A DNA stretch of 64,000 nt from Unio delphinus (GCA_029339505.1 JAQISU010000097.1:2262501-2326500); one strand, 5' to 3'; shown: positions 1 to 13,090, counted from the stretch's first letter. Numbers and translations: made by a program. Notes: generated by a model from the sequence alone, not told the origin.

Positions 1-119
1 AGACCATGAGTAGTACTCGTTAAATTTACTATAAATTATTAAAGTAATACAATTTATGCTGCTAATAACTAATCCAAGACTGGTAAGTCTCATTGTAATA
101 TAATAAGTCTAACTGTAAC

Positions 120-3100
120 ACTACGAGTATAATAATAATATAATGAGTCTAATGGTTATGGTAATATAGTAAGTTAAATGATAATATAGTAAATAAAATG
201 ATAACATAGTAAGTCAAATGAGAATATAGTAAGTCTAATGGTAATATAGCAAGTCTAAAAGTAATATTGTAGGTTTAATGGTTTTATAGTAAGTCTAATG
301 ATTTTATAGTAAGTCTAATGGTAATATAGTAAGTATAATGATAATATAGTAAATATAATGGTAATATAGTAGGTCTCATGGTAATATAGTAAGTCTAATG
401 GTATTATAGTAAGTCTAATGGTAATATAGTAAGTCAAATGATAATATAGTAAATAAAATGATAATATAGTAAGTCAAATGAGAATATAGTAAGTCTAATG
501 GTAATATAGCAAGTCTAAAGGTAATATAGTAGGTCTAATGGTTTTATAGTAAGTCTAATGATTTTATAGTAAGTCTAATGGTAAAATAGTAAGTATAATG
601 ATAATATAGTAAATATAATGGTAATATAGTAAGTCTAATGGTAATATAGTAAGTCTAATGGTATTGTAGTAAGTCTAATGGTAATATAGTAAGTCAAATG
701 ATAATATAGTAAGTCTAACGTCACTATAGTAAGTGAAATGATAATATTGGAAGTAAAATGATAATATAGTAAGTCTAATGGTAATATAGTAAGTCTAATG
801 TCGCTATAGTATGTCAAATGATAATATAGTAAGTAAAATGATAATATGGTACGTCTAATGGTAATATCGTTAGTCTATTGGTATTATAGTAAGTCTAATG
901 ATAATATAGTAAGTCTAATTGGTAATATAGTAAGTCTAATGTCACTATAGTAAGTGAAATGATAATATAGGAAGTACAATGATAATATAGTAAGTTAAAT
1001 GAGAATAGAGTAAGTCTAATGGTAATATAGTAAGTCTAATGTCACTATAGTAAGTCTAATGATAATATAGTAAGTAAAATGGTAATATAGTAAATCTAAT
1101 GATATTATGGTAAGTCTAATGATGATATAGTAAGTCTAATGGTTCAATAGTAAGTCTAAGGTCTTTATAGTAGTTGAAATGATAATATAGTAAGTAAAAT
1201 GATAATATAGTATGGCGAATGAGAATATAGTAAGTCTAATGGTAATATACTAAGTCTAATGGTAATATAGTAAGTCAATTGGTATTATAGTAAGTTTAAT
1301 GGTAATAGAGTAAGTCTAATGGTATTATAGTCAGTCTATTGATAATATAGTAAGTACAATGATAATATACTAAGTCAAATGATAATATAGTAAGTCCAAG
1401 GGTAATATGGTAAGTCCAATGATAATATAGTAAGCAAAATGATCATATAGTAAGTCTAATGGTAATATAGTCAGTCTAATGATAATTTAGTAAGTCTAAT
1501 GGTAATATAGTAAGTCTAATGTCACTATAGTAAGTCTAATGATAATATAGTAAGTAAAATGGTAATATAGTAAGTCTAATGATTTTATGGTAAGTCTAAT
1601 GATGATATAGTAAGTCTAATGGTTCAATAGTAAGTCTAAGGTCTCTATAGTAATTGAAATGATAATATAGTAAGTAAAATGATGATATAGTAAGTCAAAT
1701 GATAATATAGTAAGTCTAATGGTAATATAGTAAGTCTATTGCCACTATAGTAAGTTAAATGATAATATAGTAAGTAAAATGGCAATATAGTAAGTCTAAT
1801 GGTAATATAGTAAGTCTAATGGTATTAAAGTCAGTGTAATGATAATATAGTAAGTCTAATTGTAATATAGTAAGTCTAATGTCACTATAGTAAGGCAAAT
1901 GATAATATAGTAAGTCTAATGGGAATATAGGAAATCTAATGGTGATATAGTAAGTCTAATAGTATTATAGTAAGGCTAATGGTAATATAGTAAGTCTAAT
2001 GTCACTATAGTAAGGCAAATGATAATATAGTAAGTAAAATGATAATATAGTAAGTCTAATGGTAATATAGTAAGTATAACGGTATTATAGTAAGTCAAAT
2101 GTTAATAGAGTAAGTCAAATGATAATAAAGTAAGTCAAATGATAATATATTAAGTCTGATGGTAAGATGGTAAGTCAAATGGTAATATAGTAAGTCTAAT
2201 GTCACTATAGTAAGTGAAATGATAATATAGTAAGTATAATGAAAATATAGTAAGCCAAATGAGAATATAGTAAGTCTAATGGTATTATAGTCAGTCTATT
2301 GATAATATAGTAAGTACAATGATAATATACTAAGTCAAATGATAATATAGTAAGTCCAATGGTATTATAGTAAGTCTAATGTCACTATGGTAAGTCCAAT
2401 GATAATATAGTAAGCAAAATGATCATATAGTAAGTCTAATGGTAATATAGTCAGTCTAATGATAATATAGTAAGTCTAATGGTAATATAGTATGTCTAAT
2501 GTCACTATCGTAAGGCAAATCATTATATAGTAAGTTAAATGAGAATAGAGTAAGTCTAATGGTAATATAGTAAGTCTAATGTCACTATAGTAGGTCTAAT
2601 GATAATATAGTAAGTAAAAGGGTAATATAGTAAGTCTAATGATATTATGGTAAGTCTAATGATAATATAGTAAGTCTAATGGTTCAATAGTAAGTCTAAG
2701 GTCTCTATAGTAATTAAAATGATAATATAGTAAGTAAAATGATGATATAGTAAGTCAAATGATAATATAGTAAGTCTAATGGTAATATAGTAAGTCTAAT
2801 GTCACTATAGTAAGTTAAGTGATAATATAGTAAGTAAAATGGTAATATATTAAGTCTAATGGTAATATAGTGAGTCTAATGGTATTATAGTCAGTGTAAT
2901 GATAATGTAGTAAGTCTAATTGTAATATAGTAAGTCTAATGTCACTATAGTAAGGCAAATGATAATATAGTAAGTCTAATGGGAATATAGAAAATCTAAT
3001 GGTGATATAGTAAGTCTAATAGTATTATAGTAAGGCTAATGGTAATATAGTAAGTCTAATGTCACTATAGTAAGGCAAATGATAATATAGTAAGTAAAAT

Positions 3101-4140
3101 GATAATATAGTAAGTCTAATGGTAATATAATAAGTATAACGGTATTATAGTAAGTCAAATGTTAATAGAGTAAGTCAAATGATAATAAAGTAAGTCAAAT
3201 GATAATATAGTAAGTCTGATGGTAAGATGGTAAGTCAAATGGTAATATAGTAAGTCTAATGTCACTATAGTAAGTGAAATGATAATATAGTAAGTACAAT
3301 GAGAATATAGTAAGTCTAATGGTAATATAGTAAGTCGAATGTCACTATAGTAATTGAAATGATAATATAGTAAGTAAAATGATAATATAGTAAGTCAAAT
3401 GATAATATAGTTAGTCTAATGGTAATATATTAAGTCTAATGTCACTATAGTAAGTTAAATGATAGTATAGTATGTAAAAGGGTAATATAGTAAGTCTAAT
3501 GGTAATATAGTAAGTCTAATGGTATTTTAGTCTGTCTAATGATAAGATAGTAAGTCTAATGGTAATATAGTAAGTCTAATGTCACTATAGTAAGGTAAAT
3601 GATAATATAATAAGTCTAATGGGAATATAGTATGTCTAATGGTGATATAGTAAGTCTAATGATAATATAGTAAGTCTAATGGTATTATAGTATGTCTAAT
3701 GATGATATGGTAAGTCTTATGTCACTATAGTAAGGCAAATGATAATATAGTAAGTAAAATGATAATATAGTAAGTCTAATGCTAATATAGTAAGTCAAAT
3801 GATAAAATAGTAAGTCAAATGTTAATATAGTAATTAAATTAGAATATATTAAGTCAAATGGTAAAATAGTAAATATTATAAAATGTTAATTATTGTAAGT
3901 CTAATGGTAATATAGTAAGTCTAATGGTAATATAGTAAGTCAAAAGATAATATAGTACGTCAAATGATAATATAGTAAGTTAAATGTTAATAGAGTTAGT
4001 CAGATTAAAATATAATAAGTCAAATGGTAATATAGTAAATATTATCAAATGTTAATTATAGTAAGGTTAATGGTAATACAGTAAGTCTAATGGTAATATA
4101 GTTAGTCTGATGGAAATATATTAGGTCTAATGGTAAATAG
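120..4140. repeat. 20-bp minisatellite array
   Basis: About 4 kb of tandem units close to AATGGTAATATAGTAAGTCT. Frequent variants have GATAATATAG, GTCACTATAG or GAGAATATAG in the first half, while the ATAGTAAGT core is nearly constant. Blocks of several hundred bases recur inside it (about 1440-2260 resembles 2400-3250), so there is higher-order structure. It is AT-rich, has no credible gene, and ends about 110 bp before an amine-oxidase exon, so it probably sits in an intron. Confidence 0.95.
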
Positions 4141-4252
4141 TAACTAGTGGTAATACAGCTATACACCTAAAGGTAGGAACAATATATTTGTCTTTAAATT
4201 AGAGACAGCATTCATCCAGTATAAATACAACTTTGGCTTTATTATGTTTCAG

Positions 4253-4440
4253 TGGATTTGTATAGAGAGACAGTCCGACCAGTCAAGGAAGAACTAATCG
4301 GAGACCCCAGTGAGGAGGGATGGGACAGGTGGATAAATAAATGGAGTAAGCTGTCCGTGCTGGAATTCTTTCGTTCTGAAATCAACCAAGTTGGACCCAA
4401 GTTAAGACCATGGACAGAGACAGCCATACTGGCTTACAAG
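4253..4440 (+). CDS. L-amino-acid-oxidase-like gene, internal exon
   Basis: This is an internal exon of a flavin-containing amine oxidase. It is bounded by a pyrimidine-rich acceptor ending TTTCAG and a donor AAG|GTGCAT. After two bases that complete a codon from an upstream exon outside the window or in unrecognised sequence, 62 codons are open and end in phase 0. The peptide (GWDRWINKWSKLSVLEFF, then LRPWTETAILAYK) is typical of the helical/substrate-domain region of L-amino-acid oxidases, which oxidatively deaminate amino acids with FAD and release H2O2. It joins in phase to the exon at 6974, and the combined reading (AYK then MSGYNNLLDQSMPEYL) matches the family order. The FAD-binding N-terminal exons are not seen; the minisatellite lies where they would be expected. 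Confidence 0.85.
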
Positions 4441-5465
4441 GTGCATTTATGTGTGTGTGTGTGTGTGTTTGCATATGTGTGTGTATGTGTGTCTCTCTCA
4501 CTACCTCTCTGAATATATACTGACTTGCAAGGTGTATTTATCTGTGTGTATATGTGTGTTCGTGTGTCTGTTTGTGCATATATTTAAAGCAGAGCTTTAT
4601 ATATAAATGCTTCACAACTGATATAATGATGTGACTACAGAAAAACAACAAGCAAACACCATGAATTGAAAAACAAAAATTGCTGACAATATTTAAGGTA
4701 TGAAACATTTTTAGGTCTTTATGTTTGTTGTTGAAGTAAAACAAGTGAGCTTTAAGAGCACTCTTTAAAAGGATCACTGTGTCTTTGTATGTAATTTCAA
4801 TGGACAATTTATTTCACATTGATGGGCACTGGTATGCGAAAGAACGTTGTCCTGATGACTTCAGTTTCATAGTGGGAACAATTAGTGTACGATTGTCCGA
4901 CGAGGAGCCTAAATATATTGCTGGTGTGTACACATGGGTGAGGCCAGATCTATGTTTGACTGGAGTCTGTCAGTGAAACTTAGCACAGAGAACAAATTTG
5001 TTGTTTGATTCTGAGATCGAATGGATAGTCGGTGTATGGTACAGAGCAGCAGGGAGGTGTGTTCTGATCTGATCTCGTGGTTCTCCATGGATGATCCAAT
5101 CAACTGTGTTTTAAAGTTTCTGGTGTAGATATTGAGACGAACCAGACAGACTTGAATTACAATAGTGCTGTCTTGAAAGTACTAATGAGCACACAAGTAT
5201 TTTAGTTGCATCAGCTGAAAGATATTTGCCAATGGAGCTGACGCATCTCATCTCAAGGTATGCCTTTCATATGTTCATGACATATTGATGCAATGTGAGA
5301 ATACTGTCAAGTGTATATCACCTAGGTTTCACACTGACTGTGTTGCTGATATTGATTGTCAGAGGTAAAGGATATAATAGAGAAAGACTTTGTGCTGTGA
5401 TCCGAATGGCCTCAGTTTTATCATCATTCATCTGCAGCTTGTTTCATGTCATCCATGATTTCACA

Positions 5466-5862
5466 TCAAAAATACAGGCTCTCTACTCCATGTATGGTAG
5501 CATGAACTTCAGTTGGGTGGCTAGATTTGTATATTTGTGTGTCATCAGTGAATAATTGGTGAGACACTCGATGATGATCTATGACACTTGAGAGCGGCTG
5601 TGGGTATATAATGAAATGAACAGGTCCATGACCCCTGTGGAACACCAGAACATAGATCAACTGGACTGGAGTGTATTCTATTTGCAGACACAAGTTGTGT
5701 CCTGTTGACTAAGTAGGACTTGAACCACAGTAAGGCTGTATTGTGAATGCAAATAACGCACTGGAGATGGCGAAGTAATATATCATAGTATATTGTGTCA
5801 GATGCTGACAACACATCAAGTAGGGTGAGGACTGTAATCTTTTCTCTATTTAAAATGCACAT
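5466..5862 (-). pseudogene. Non-LTR retrotransposon reverse transcriptase fragment
   Basis: Two overlapping reverse-strand frames together cover the RT palm of a LINE (CR1/Jockey-like class). Visible pieces are the motif region LLDVLSASDTIYYDIL, then FKSYLVNRTQ, then CSGVPQGS, and in the second frame FTDDTQIY, which corresponds to the FADD catalytic motif with Ala changed to Thr. A frameshift lies just after the CSGVPQGS motif near 5,640-5,700. No endonuclease or complete ends are visible. It lies in the intron of the amine-oxidase gene in antisense orientation and is an old, dead insertion. Confidence 0.85.
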
Positions 5863-6973
5863 AAATTATAAAAAGGGTAACATTAAAAATTATTACAATA
5901 TTGTCTCAGGATGCAATTTACAAAAATTAAAATGAAGACAGTACTTTGGTAGTTTCTCCTCTCGGGAAAGCAGAGCAGCACTACTGTTACAAACTAAAGG
6001 ATTATGGTCATAATTATCTTATTAGCGACTCTATTAAAACATTGTGAATTGAACTAAGGGAATTAGTTCAGTTTTCATTTTAGTATATCTCGCTTATAAG
6101 GTTCCCCCTAATCTGCATTAATAATTTCTTGGTAACATGGTCGACTTATAAGTGAGTACATACTGTAGATCTTGTTTCTGGAAATGCCTTGTGTTTCTTT
6201 TGCTTTATTCTTTTTCATAAATTTTGACCAATCTTTATTCTTGGTTGTATTTGGTTCTCGGTGCTAAATTAAAATATTTGGAAACTTTTATGTTATTTCG
6301 TTCTTTTTCATAAATTTTGTTCTGGATAATCATTGCTTATCTGTCTTAAATAAGCTTGTCACTCTTTTCTTTATATGTCTTTTTGTGTCTGTTCTGGATA
6401 GCAGTGAAGGAGCCTTCTGAGTCGGTAAATAACGTGTTCAATATAAAAAGCCGAGTCACCAAGTCATATGTGCAATATGAATAACTGAGTGATATGTGTT
6501 ATGTGAAGAGCTTAGTCAGTGAGTACTATGTGCAAAAAATGAATAACAGAACCAGTAAGCACTATGTGATATATAAACAATGGAGGCACTTAGTGCTGTG
6601 TGATATATGAACACCTGACGGAAGCCTGTAATGATGTCCTGGTTATATCTTTTAGCAAATTCTACATTTTGTATGAACCTTTTGTTTTGAAGTTCTAAAT
6701 TCCCATATATTCATCTTGTTATGAGTAATTTTTGTGTGTGAGTTCTATCGTGTGTCCTGTTTGCAACCTTTTCAAGTTTATTACACATTGAAATACACAC
6801 ATTAAGGTAGCAAACACATTTTTTTCTAAATGTAATTGTAGAAATACTATTTTTTGTCATTTTCTCGTTTATTAAACAATTTCAGAGTTTTCTCAAATTC
6901 TCCACGATTATTTTGCTGTTATCAAGTTATTCTAGATTCACACGGAAATCTCATTAATTTCGTTTCTTGACAG

Positions 6974-7951
6974 ATGTCCGGTTATAATAACCTGCTAGAT
7001 CAGAGCATGCCGGAATACCTCCGAGAAGAACTGGGAGGATGGTGGCAGGATCGGCTTAGTACACCAGAAGATGGCATGTCAGCCCTACCGGAAGCCTTCA
7101 TAGGGCCCAACAACTACGGCTGGAACACAAACGTTGAGTTACTAAAAAGAATTAACTTCGGAGTCCGCGTGCAGGCGGTGGAATTTATTGATAAAACCGA
7201 CCAAGTCAAGGTCACGGGGAGGAATACTCAGAGTGGAAAAGATGAATTCTACGAAGGGGATGCAGTCATCCTTACACTTCCTTTGACTATTTTACGGCAG
7301 TTGAAGTTACCACTAGAACCCGAACAGCAAAAGGCATTGGCTGATATAACGTACGAGCCGTCCACAAAGGTCTTGTTACAGTTTCGAAAGAGGTTTTGGG
7401 AGAACAGTGTAGGTCAAGGTGGATTCACAATAACGGACCGTCCAATCGGTCAGATCAAATATCCAGACAGGGGCGAGTCTCCATGCACGCGAGATGATCG
7501 TGGAATTCTAGTGTCATACACGTGGGGTCAAGATGCCTTAATCTTTGGAGCACAGACGAGCGATCAAGCTGTTGCAAGTGCTCTTCAGGAAGTGTACGAG
7601 ATCCACCCAGAGGCCAAGGACAAGGACTACTTTGAGCACGGAGTCGTGCAAGCATGGTTTAGTGATCCCGCAGCCCAGGGAGCTTTTGCATTTCTTCGCC
7701 CGTTTGAGTACATCAATAACAAAGATGCGTTAACAAGCCAGATCCATCCAGTTTACATGGCTGGAGAAGCCATCTCATGGGCAAATGGATGGATCCAAGG
7801 TGCGCTTATGTCTGGCCTATATGCTGCCTACAAATTCTACAAATATAACGAGGATAATGCGCCATCCAAGAAAAAACTCAAGGGACAGTCCGTAGACAGT
7901 ACAGATAATACACCATCCAAGAAAAAACGCAAGCAAGCAGGCAATCAGTAG
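6974..7951 (+). CDS. L-amino-acid-oxidase-like gene, terminal exon
   Basis: This exon has 325 codons after an acceptor TTGACAG at 6973 and ends in TAG. It carries the substrate-domain and C-terminal FAD-binding parts of a flavin amine oxidase: GMSALPEAFI near the start, LPLTILRQLKLPL, YTWGQDALIFGAQ, and near the end YMAGEAISWANGWIQGAL, the conserved segment that contacts FAD in L-amino-acid oxidases. The product would deaminate L-amino acids to oxo-acids with H2O2; molluscan relatives serve in defence secretions, but a role here is inference. The last 35 or so residues are unusual: two SKKK-type lysine-rich blocks separated by a Ser/Asp/Thr linker, after the catalytic domain has ended. The frame is intact. 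A different substrate (a polyamine) is possible, but the WANGWIQGAL segment favours the LAAO group. Confidence 0.9.
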   Translation: MSGYNNLLDQSMPEYLREELGGWWQDRLSTPEDGMSALPEAFIGPNNYGWNTNVELLKRINFGVRVQAVEFIDKTDQVKVTGRNTQSGKDEFYEGDAVILTLPLTILRQLKLPLEPEQQKALADITYEPSTKVLLQFRKRFWENSVGQGGFTITDRPIGQIKYPDRGESPCTRDDRGILVSYTWGQDALIFGAQTSDQAVASALQEVYEIHPEAKDKDYFEHGVVQAWFSDPAAQGAFAFLRPFEYINNKDALTSQIHPVYMAGEAISWANGWIQGALMSGLYAAYKFYKYNEDNAPSKKKLKGQSVDSTDNTPSKKKRKQAGNQ

Positions 7952-8275
7952 TCCAAGAGGATGCAGCTCCATCTTCAACCAAGAGAGTGTAATGCCAGAT
8001 TGTATCTGTTATTGATTTTGTGGGGTTTTCAATCAACAATTGTCTACAAGTAGAAGCTTCTTTAGCCAAATCTTTTGTAGCATTTAGCAAGATAAGTTTG
8101 ATTTTCTTGTGCATCTGCAGCATTAACAATTGTATTCAGTTTTATAAAGTTCAAGTGTTATCAGACTCATTTGGAAATTGGCCATGTGAATAAGAACACA
8201 CTATTTAAACAACTTCTAAAATACTGGGGTTTAGTGGTGTGTCTATCGACATTTTGACAAACGTTTTCAAACGCA
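7952..8275 (+). other. Probable 3' UTR of the amine-oxidase gene
   Basis: AT-rich non-coding sequence directly after the stop codon. I see no open frame worth calling. An AATAAA-type signal is found only later, near 8,657, so the 3' UTR may run through the small minisatellite that follows. Confidence 0.4.
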
Positions 8276-8304
8276 TCATGTAGGCAACTGTGAAGCGGAT
8301 TTAC

Positions 8305-8478
8305 TTGATTGGTACACAGAGGTAATACAATTAAATGTATATTGGTACACAGAGGTAATACTATTAAATGTTGACTGGTACACAGAGGTAATACAATTAA
8401 ATCCTGAATGGTTCACAGAAGTAATACAATTAAATCTTGAATGGTACACAGAGGTAATACAATTAATTCTGGAACGGT
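8305..8478. repeat. 33-bp minisatellite, about 5 copies
   Basis: Tandem units close to TGGTACACAGAGGTAATACA followed by ATTAAATCTTGAA. The 33-bp period is a multiple of three, which is why an open but meaningless frame runs across it on the reverse strand. Confidence 0.9.
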
Positions 8479-8482
8479 ACAC

Positions 8483-9804
8483 TATTCTTTTACTTCATTC
8501 TTCATTTGTATGTAGGTAAAAGCTGTGATATGTGTTACACGAAACAAGCAAAAGAGATCTTGTTTTAGTTAAGTCATGTTGAATTTCTTAGTCTCTATCG
8601 TTACGTTGACGGAGATGGAGAAGTCAAGAATGATTAAGCAATCTGTTGGGTTACAAAATAAAACAAAATACCGGAAACCAAGAAAAAAAATTTGTGAAAT
8701 CAAATGACGACTCAGTTTTGCTCTTATTAGCAATAGCTGAAGGAATTATCTCGTTTACTGTGCTTGAGCGGGAAGAAGTAGGCCAAATTGGTGTACATGT
8801 ACTGATTTTTTCCCCGCAGTTCATAAGTAAAAACAAAACCAACTGATAGGATCACCCACAATGCACCATTAAATACCAAAACTTCCATGTGTAGAAAAAA
8901 TACCATTTGTTGCACTGCACTGTTGTCAAAACCAAATAAAAGAAAATCATTTATTTTGAAATCTATTTTGTTTTTCATTTTTGAGATTTCTTTCGTTGTT
9001 TGTTAACCACAATATTAGTCTAAATGCAGTTATAGGGTATATAAAGATAAATCAACAAAGTCTGTTTCTGATGACAGTAATTATTGTAATATATTTGACT
9101 TAATTAGAAAATAGCTGTAACAACACCTCCGTTTAATATTGGTGTTTTTGTTTAGTCAAAATCTAGTGTTCAATCAAGGTCACACCATATATCAAGGTCA
9201 CGGCTATATGATATTCCCGATAAATAATGTTTCCCTTAATGCACAAGTATTTACTTTCCCTGTCAGGTATGTTTAATAAGGATCACCTAAGAGACGGAAG
9301 ACACTTATATCCAAAAAAAGAAAATGAATCTGAAAATATATGACCACTGTATGCTGATGTGTCCGGTATTTGTTAGGTGGACCGTGCTTCATGTAGCGAT
9401 GGCAGATTTGTTTTAAAAATTAAACTTATTTTTTTTTTACAAACTTATAAATAATAAAGTATGTCTTACTTCAAATTGTATGTAAAACACGCGAGAATCC
9501 GGCAGAACGAAGTACACGCAGTTAGAGAAGTGTGGACAACCAATTAGCTTTCACAAGATGTAACTAAGAGTAACATGACGAATGTGAACATATGATGAAA
9601 AAGGTGGTAGGTAGATATATCCTACTTTTCACTTTCACGTGCTTGTTAAATCAGGAAATAACAACCAGCGTTAACAGTTTAAGATCAGATGTCGATGTAG
9701 ATGAGAAAATATTATTTGATCTGTTTTACTTTAGAACGTGCTTTTTATACCTCAAATGCCATGAAGATGTTTGAGTACAGCTAAAATGTATTTTAGAAAA
9801 AAAG

Positions 9805-9805
<1 letters not shown>
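8483..9805. other. AT-rich spacer with no recognised gene
   Basis: Only short open frames of low-complexity composition. Poly-T and poly-A runs are common. I see no protein motif, RNA gene or element end. Confidence 0.5.
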
Positions 9806-9809
<4 letters not shown>

Positions 9810-9845
<36 letters not shown>

Positions 9846-9862
9846 GTGTGTGTGTGCGTGCG
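9810..9862. repeat. (TA)n then (GT)n microsatellite
   Basis: About 16 TA dinucleotides followed by an interrupted TG/CG run. Confidence 0.98.
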
Positions 9863-9869
9863 TGTGTGT

Positions 9870-11200
9870 TATGTGATTAACGATATGAAACTTGTTTATA
9901 TTGTCATTGTTATCTGAAACACAGGCTTCCAAGTTAAGGTAAATACCAACGTGCAAACAATGACTGTAATCAGAAGCCAGATAAGAGCGCTGACGTTTAT
10001 TGGGAATTTAATAAGGTAGGTAGATCGATGTCCTTACTGATAAATCAGCATTGTAAAACTATACAAATTATCGAAAAGCCTTTGAATAAAATCAGCAGGG
10101 TTACATACAACCTATTAAGAGATTATGTACTATATATCTAGTCTCTAATGAATTAAATTATTGCACACAATTACTATTAATTCTTAAAATATCCAGTGTC
10201 TTCAAGTATACCAATCTCAAAGTTGCGTGAAACCCAACCGACAGGTAAATCAGTCGCAAAGTGTCGTCGGTTATATTATATTAGAGACAATCCAAAACTG
10301 GAATAGCATTCTCCTCAGTGTCCATTGTACCGGTGTCCATCATCGACCAATTATGAAAATGACATCCAGACTGTTGCTTGCAGCTGACCAGCAATTCATC
10401 GAGTTCGTGCAAAAGGACAGCTTGCATTCTGTGTCTGGCTCATGCTTCTTTTCAGCTTACAAATCATTAATGATACACATATACACTCTACCTGAAAATG
10501 TTTCAATAAAAACAAGACAAGAAATTCTAAAATAATACCCCCTCCCATTTTTCTAATAACATATTTGGAAGATTCAATAAATCAAGCAAAGGCAAAACAA
10601 AAGTTATTAATGAAATTATAAATAAATAAAGGTTTTGTTGCCGAATGGGTGTTAATTATGCAACTATTATTGAGAATGTAAATATTCTGATAGTAAGCCT
10701 ATTCCTAAAAGTGGTCCAAAGAATTACAACAAAATGAAACCATTTCTATTACAGTACTTCACTTCTTTTGATTTACAGGCGTGAACTTCAACAGTTATAA
10801 AAGAAAACGAATTGCAATGTTAATGAAAAACATGGTGTCCAAGGAACTCCATTTTTGAAATCTTTTTTGGCACCAGTCTTCGACATTGTGTTTGCTTACA
10901 AGTGAATTCCTGAATGTATTTTATGGATGGAATTAAAAACCATGCCTTATTGGAAGGATGGTAAGATGCCTCTGAGTGCGTGATTTGATTTTGCCGCCCA
11001 TCGGCACTGTCTTAATTACCGCATCCACACCTTTTGCCCACAAGAAAGCCTTAAAACCAAAGACTTTAAATACATTAACGCCTTTAAATAATATGGACAT
11101 TTTGACTATAGCTTTTTCTAAAAATACAAAATGGAACTTTGGAATAAAATGTCTTTGTATGAAATGGCACGCGATATTGATCCATTTCTTTCGATCGGTG
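9870..11200. other. Spacer with no recognised gene
   Basis: A 102-codon open frame at 10,227-10,535 (+) has no recognisable motif, no supporting codon bias that I can see and no neighbours that would explain it. I treat it as chance. The rest is AT-rich. Confidence 0.4.

Positions 11201-11202
<2 letters not shown>

Positions 11203-11284
<82 letters not shown>
11203..11284. repeat. (TC)n microsatellite, about 82 bp
   Basis: A pure TC run. It ends at a fragment of the SINE described at 44,452, a common place for microsatellite growth. Confidence 0.99.
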
Positions 11285-11286
<2 letters not shown>

Positions 11287-11295
11287 CACAGAGGC

Positions 11296-11356
11296 TTAAG
11301 TTAAGTTAATCACTATATCCTAGACTCGAACGCACTCAGACAGAGGTGAGATGGCT
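11296..11356 (-). mobile_element. SINE-B head fragment
   Basis: The segment containing ACTCGAACGCACTCAGACAG and GAGGTGAGATGGC matches, in reverse orientation, the tRNA-like head of the SINE at 44,452-44,690, including the box-B complement. The tail is replaced by the TC microsatellite, so the copy is truncated. Confidence 0.75.
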
Positions 11357-11359
11357 CTA

Positions 11360-12727
11360 GGTATTCACTACACAGTTAGTAAGTACACTGCATTAGGTAG
11401 CTATTGAGGATAACATGAGTACTGCTGTGTTGACGAAAATGGAAAATCACAGGGAACTTTGAGCAGAGATAAAACAGAATGTGGTAGCTGATTTACAGAC
11501 AATCAAGATCGTCAATAACACTAAAAAAGTAAGGTGATGATATGCGTTTCGTTGATTATTGCTCTAGGTCAACAGCTTCTGTTCGCTTCATTGTTCACTT
11601 TTACTTTTCATTTATGATAACCCTTGGCCTGCATATGTATGCTTCTTTCCCATGAGCAAGTCGTGGGATCATAAGCAGTGGTCCATGTAAAATAAAATCA
11701 ACAGGTTTTAAAGAAAAAATCCAAAATATACATTTTCTTACTACTGCTTGACATATGCGGCAAATTAAACTCTTATACAAATTATATGAACTTATTTAAG
11801 TCGAGTTACATTCTTTAATTTTTATCATGAATCCATGCATGATAACAACATGGTCTTTTTATGTAGTTGTTTTTCTGAAAATATTTACTAAGCTTAATTC
11901 GATGCTGTTCTAAGGCAATTTCCAAGTTAATTAAATTATCAACATGTATTCGAGAATGCATATAACATTTTTGGGCCTCTTTGATAATCTGTATTTTGTA
12001 TTCAAATAAAACAGCGTTTTAATCTTCATATGTAACTATTTTTTTACACTCAATGCACTTGGCAGAATAATAACACGACCAGATATCTGTATAAAATTAT
12101 TTCAAAATAATATAGGCATTTTTCTGTGGAATTTGTCGCAAATATATATTATTGTAATTTCTTAAAATAAATGTGTGCATTCCAAATCTATTACAGCGGT
12201 TGGAATACAATATGTGCACAAAAAAGAAGAAAAAGAAAAAATTATCATGTTTGATATCCAATTGAACATACTAATAATTCATAAATGAATAGAATATTCA
12301 CACTTTGGTGTAGTTAAAAGCTGTTCAGAATTTAAATAATTATCTACTTCCGGAATTTCTATGCGTCATGATAGATCATCAGTATATGTGATACTTTTAC
12401 TTATTTACTTATTTAATTTATTTGTTTGTTTTAGCTTTATTCAGATACAAATGTGAAACATTTACTTTTCTTTGTCAATCTCAAGTGGTTTTTGCTTAAA
12501 ACTTATGACATGGTTTACATTTAAAAAATAGGAAGTCCTAAAGTTCGAAAAATATGTGAAAGCTAAATAATTAAATTAATGAACAAATTCCTAGAATTAT
12601 CAGAAACTTGAGGTCAAAACAGCTAGCAAAATTCATTTGTATACGTTTAATGGTTTGTATCCACTGTTTCTAAAACTCTTCTCGACACAAACATACAGAA
12701 GTACAAAAGTACGGACGTAAAATAATG
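11360..12727. other. AT-rich spacer with no recognised gene
   Basis: There is no open frame of note, no tandem array and no recognisable element. Homopolymer-rich intergenic sequence. Confidence 0.5.
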
Positions 12728-12728
12728 T

Positions 12729-12862
12729 GACTGGGTGGGACATCATGCTACATGTCTGCGGCATGATGACTCATGCAGTGCTGGACATCACTATAAACTG
12801 CGAGACTGCTGACATCGTAGCGATATGACTGGAAATTGTTTGAAGCTACTTTAAAGAATCCA
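12729..12862 (+). mobile_element. SINE-A, 5'-truncated copy
   Basis: Matches the body and tail of the complete SINE at 43,091-43,397 (GACATCATGCTACATGTCTG, then ATCACTATAAACTGC, then ACATCGTAGCGATATGACTG) but lacks the tRNA-like head. The A-rich tail has turned into a (CA)n run at 12,866-12,888. A further piece of the tail is repeated at about 12,910-12,960. Confidence 0.9.
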
Positions 12863-12989
12863 AAACACACACACACACACACACACAAACACATGGCCAT
12901 TTTTAAGTACATGATAGTGATATGACTGAAAAATTGCTAAAGCTACTTTAAAAATCCAAATCGCATACAAACATAATAACATCTTTCAG

Positions 12990-13090
12990 CACATGATACA
13001 TGGTGGCCAGTACATTTGGTGGAGGAATAACCTGAGTAGAACCACTTACCCATGGAAAGCTACGATTGTACTTAAAAGCTTTCTCACATA
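12990..13090 (-). mobile_element. SINE-B fragment
   Basis: GATACATGGTGGCCAGTACA, then GGTGGAGGAATAACC, then AAGCTTTCTCACAT correspond in reverse orientation to the body of the SINE at 44,452-44,690. The head is missing; a 25-bp minisatellite follows. Confidence 0.8.

Noticed and set aside
120..4140. CRISPR-like array
   Set aside because: Units are contiguous 20-bp repeats with no spacers; the DNA is eukaryotic.
4779..5103. Short open frames after the first amine-oxidase exon as further exons
   Set aside because: No amine-oxidase similarity, and the exons at 4,253 and 6,974 already join in phase in the expected order.
10933..11299. Open frames of about 110 codons across the TC microsatellite
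   Set aside because: Half of each frame is an Arg-Glu or Ser-Leu run from the dinucleotide repeat; the remainder has no motif.
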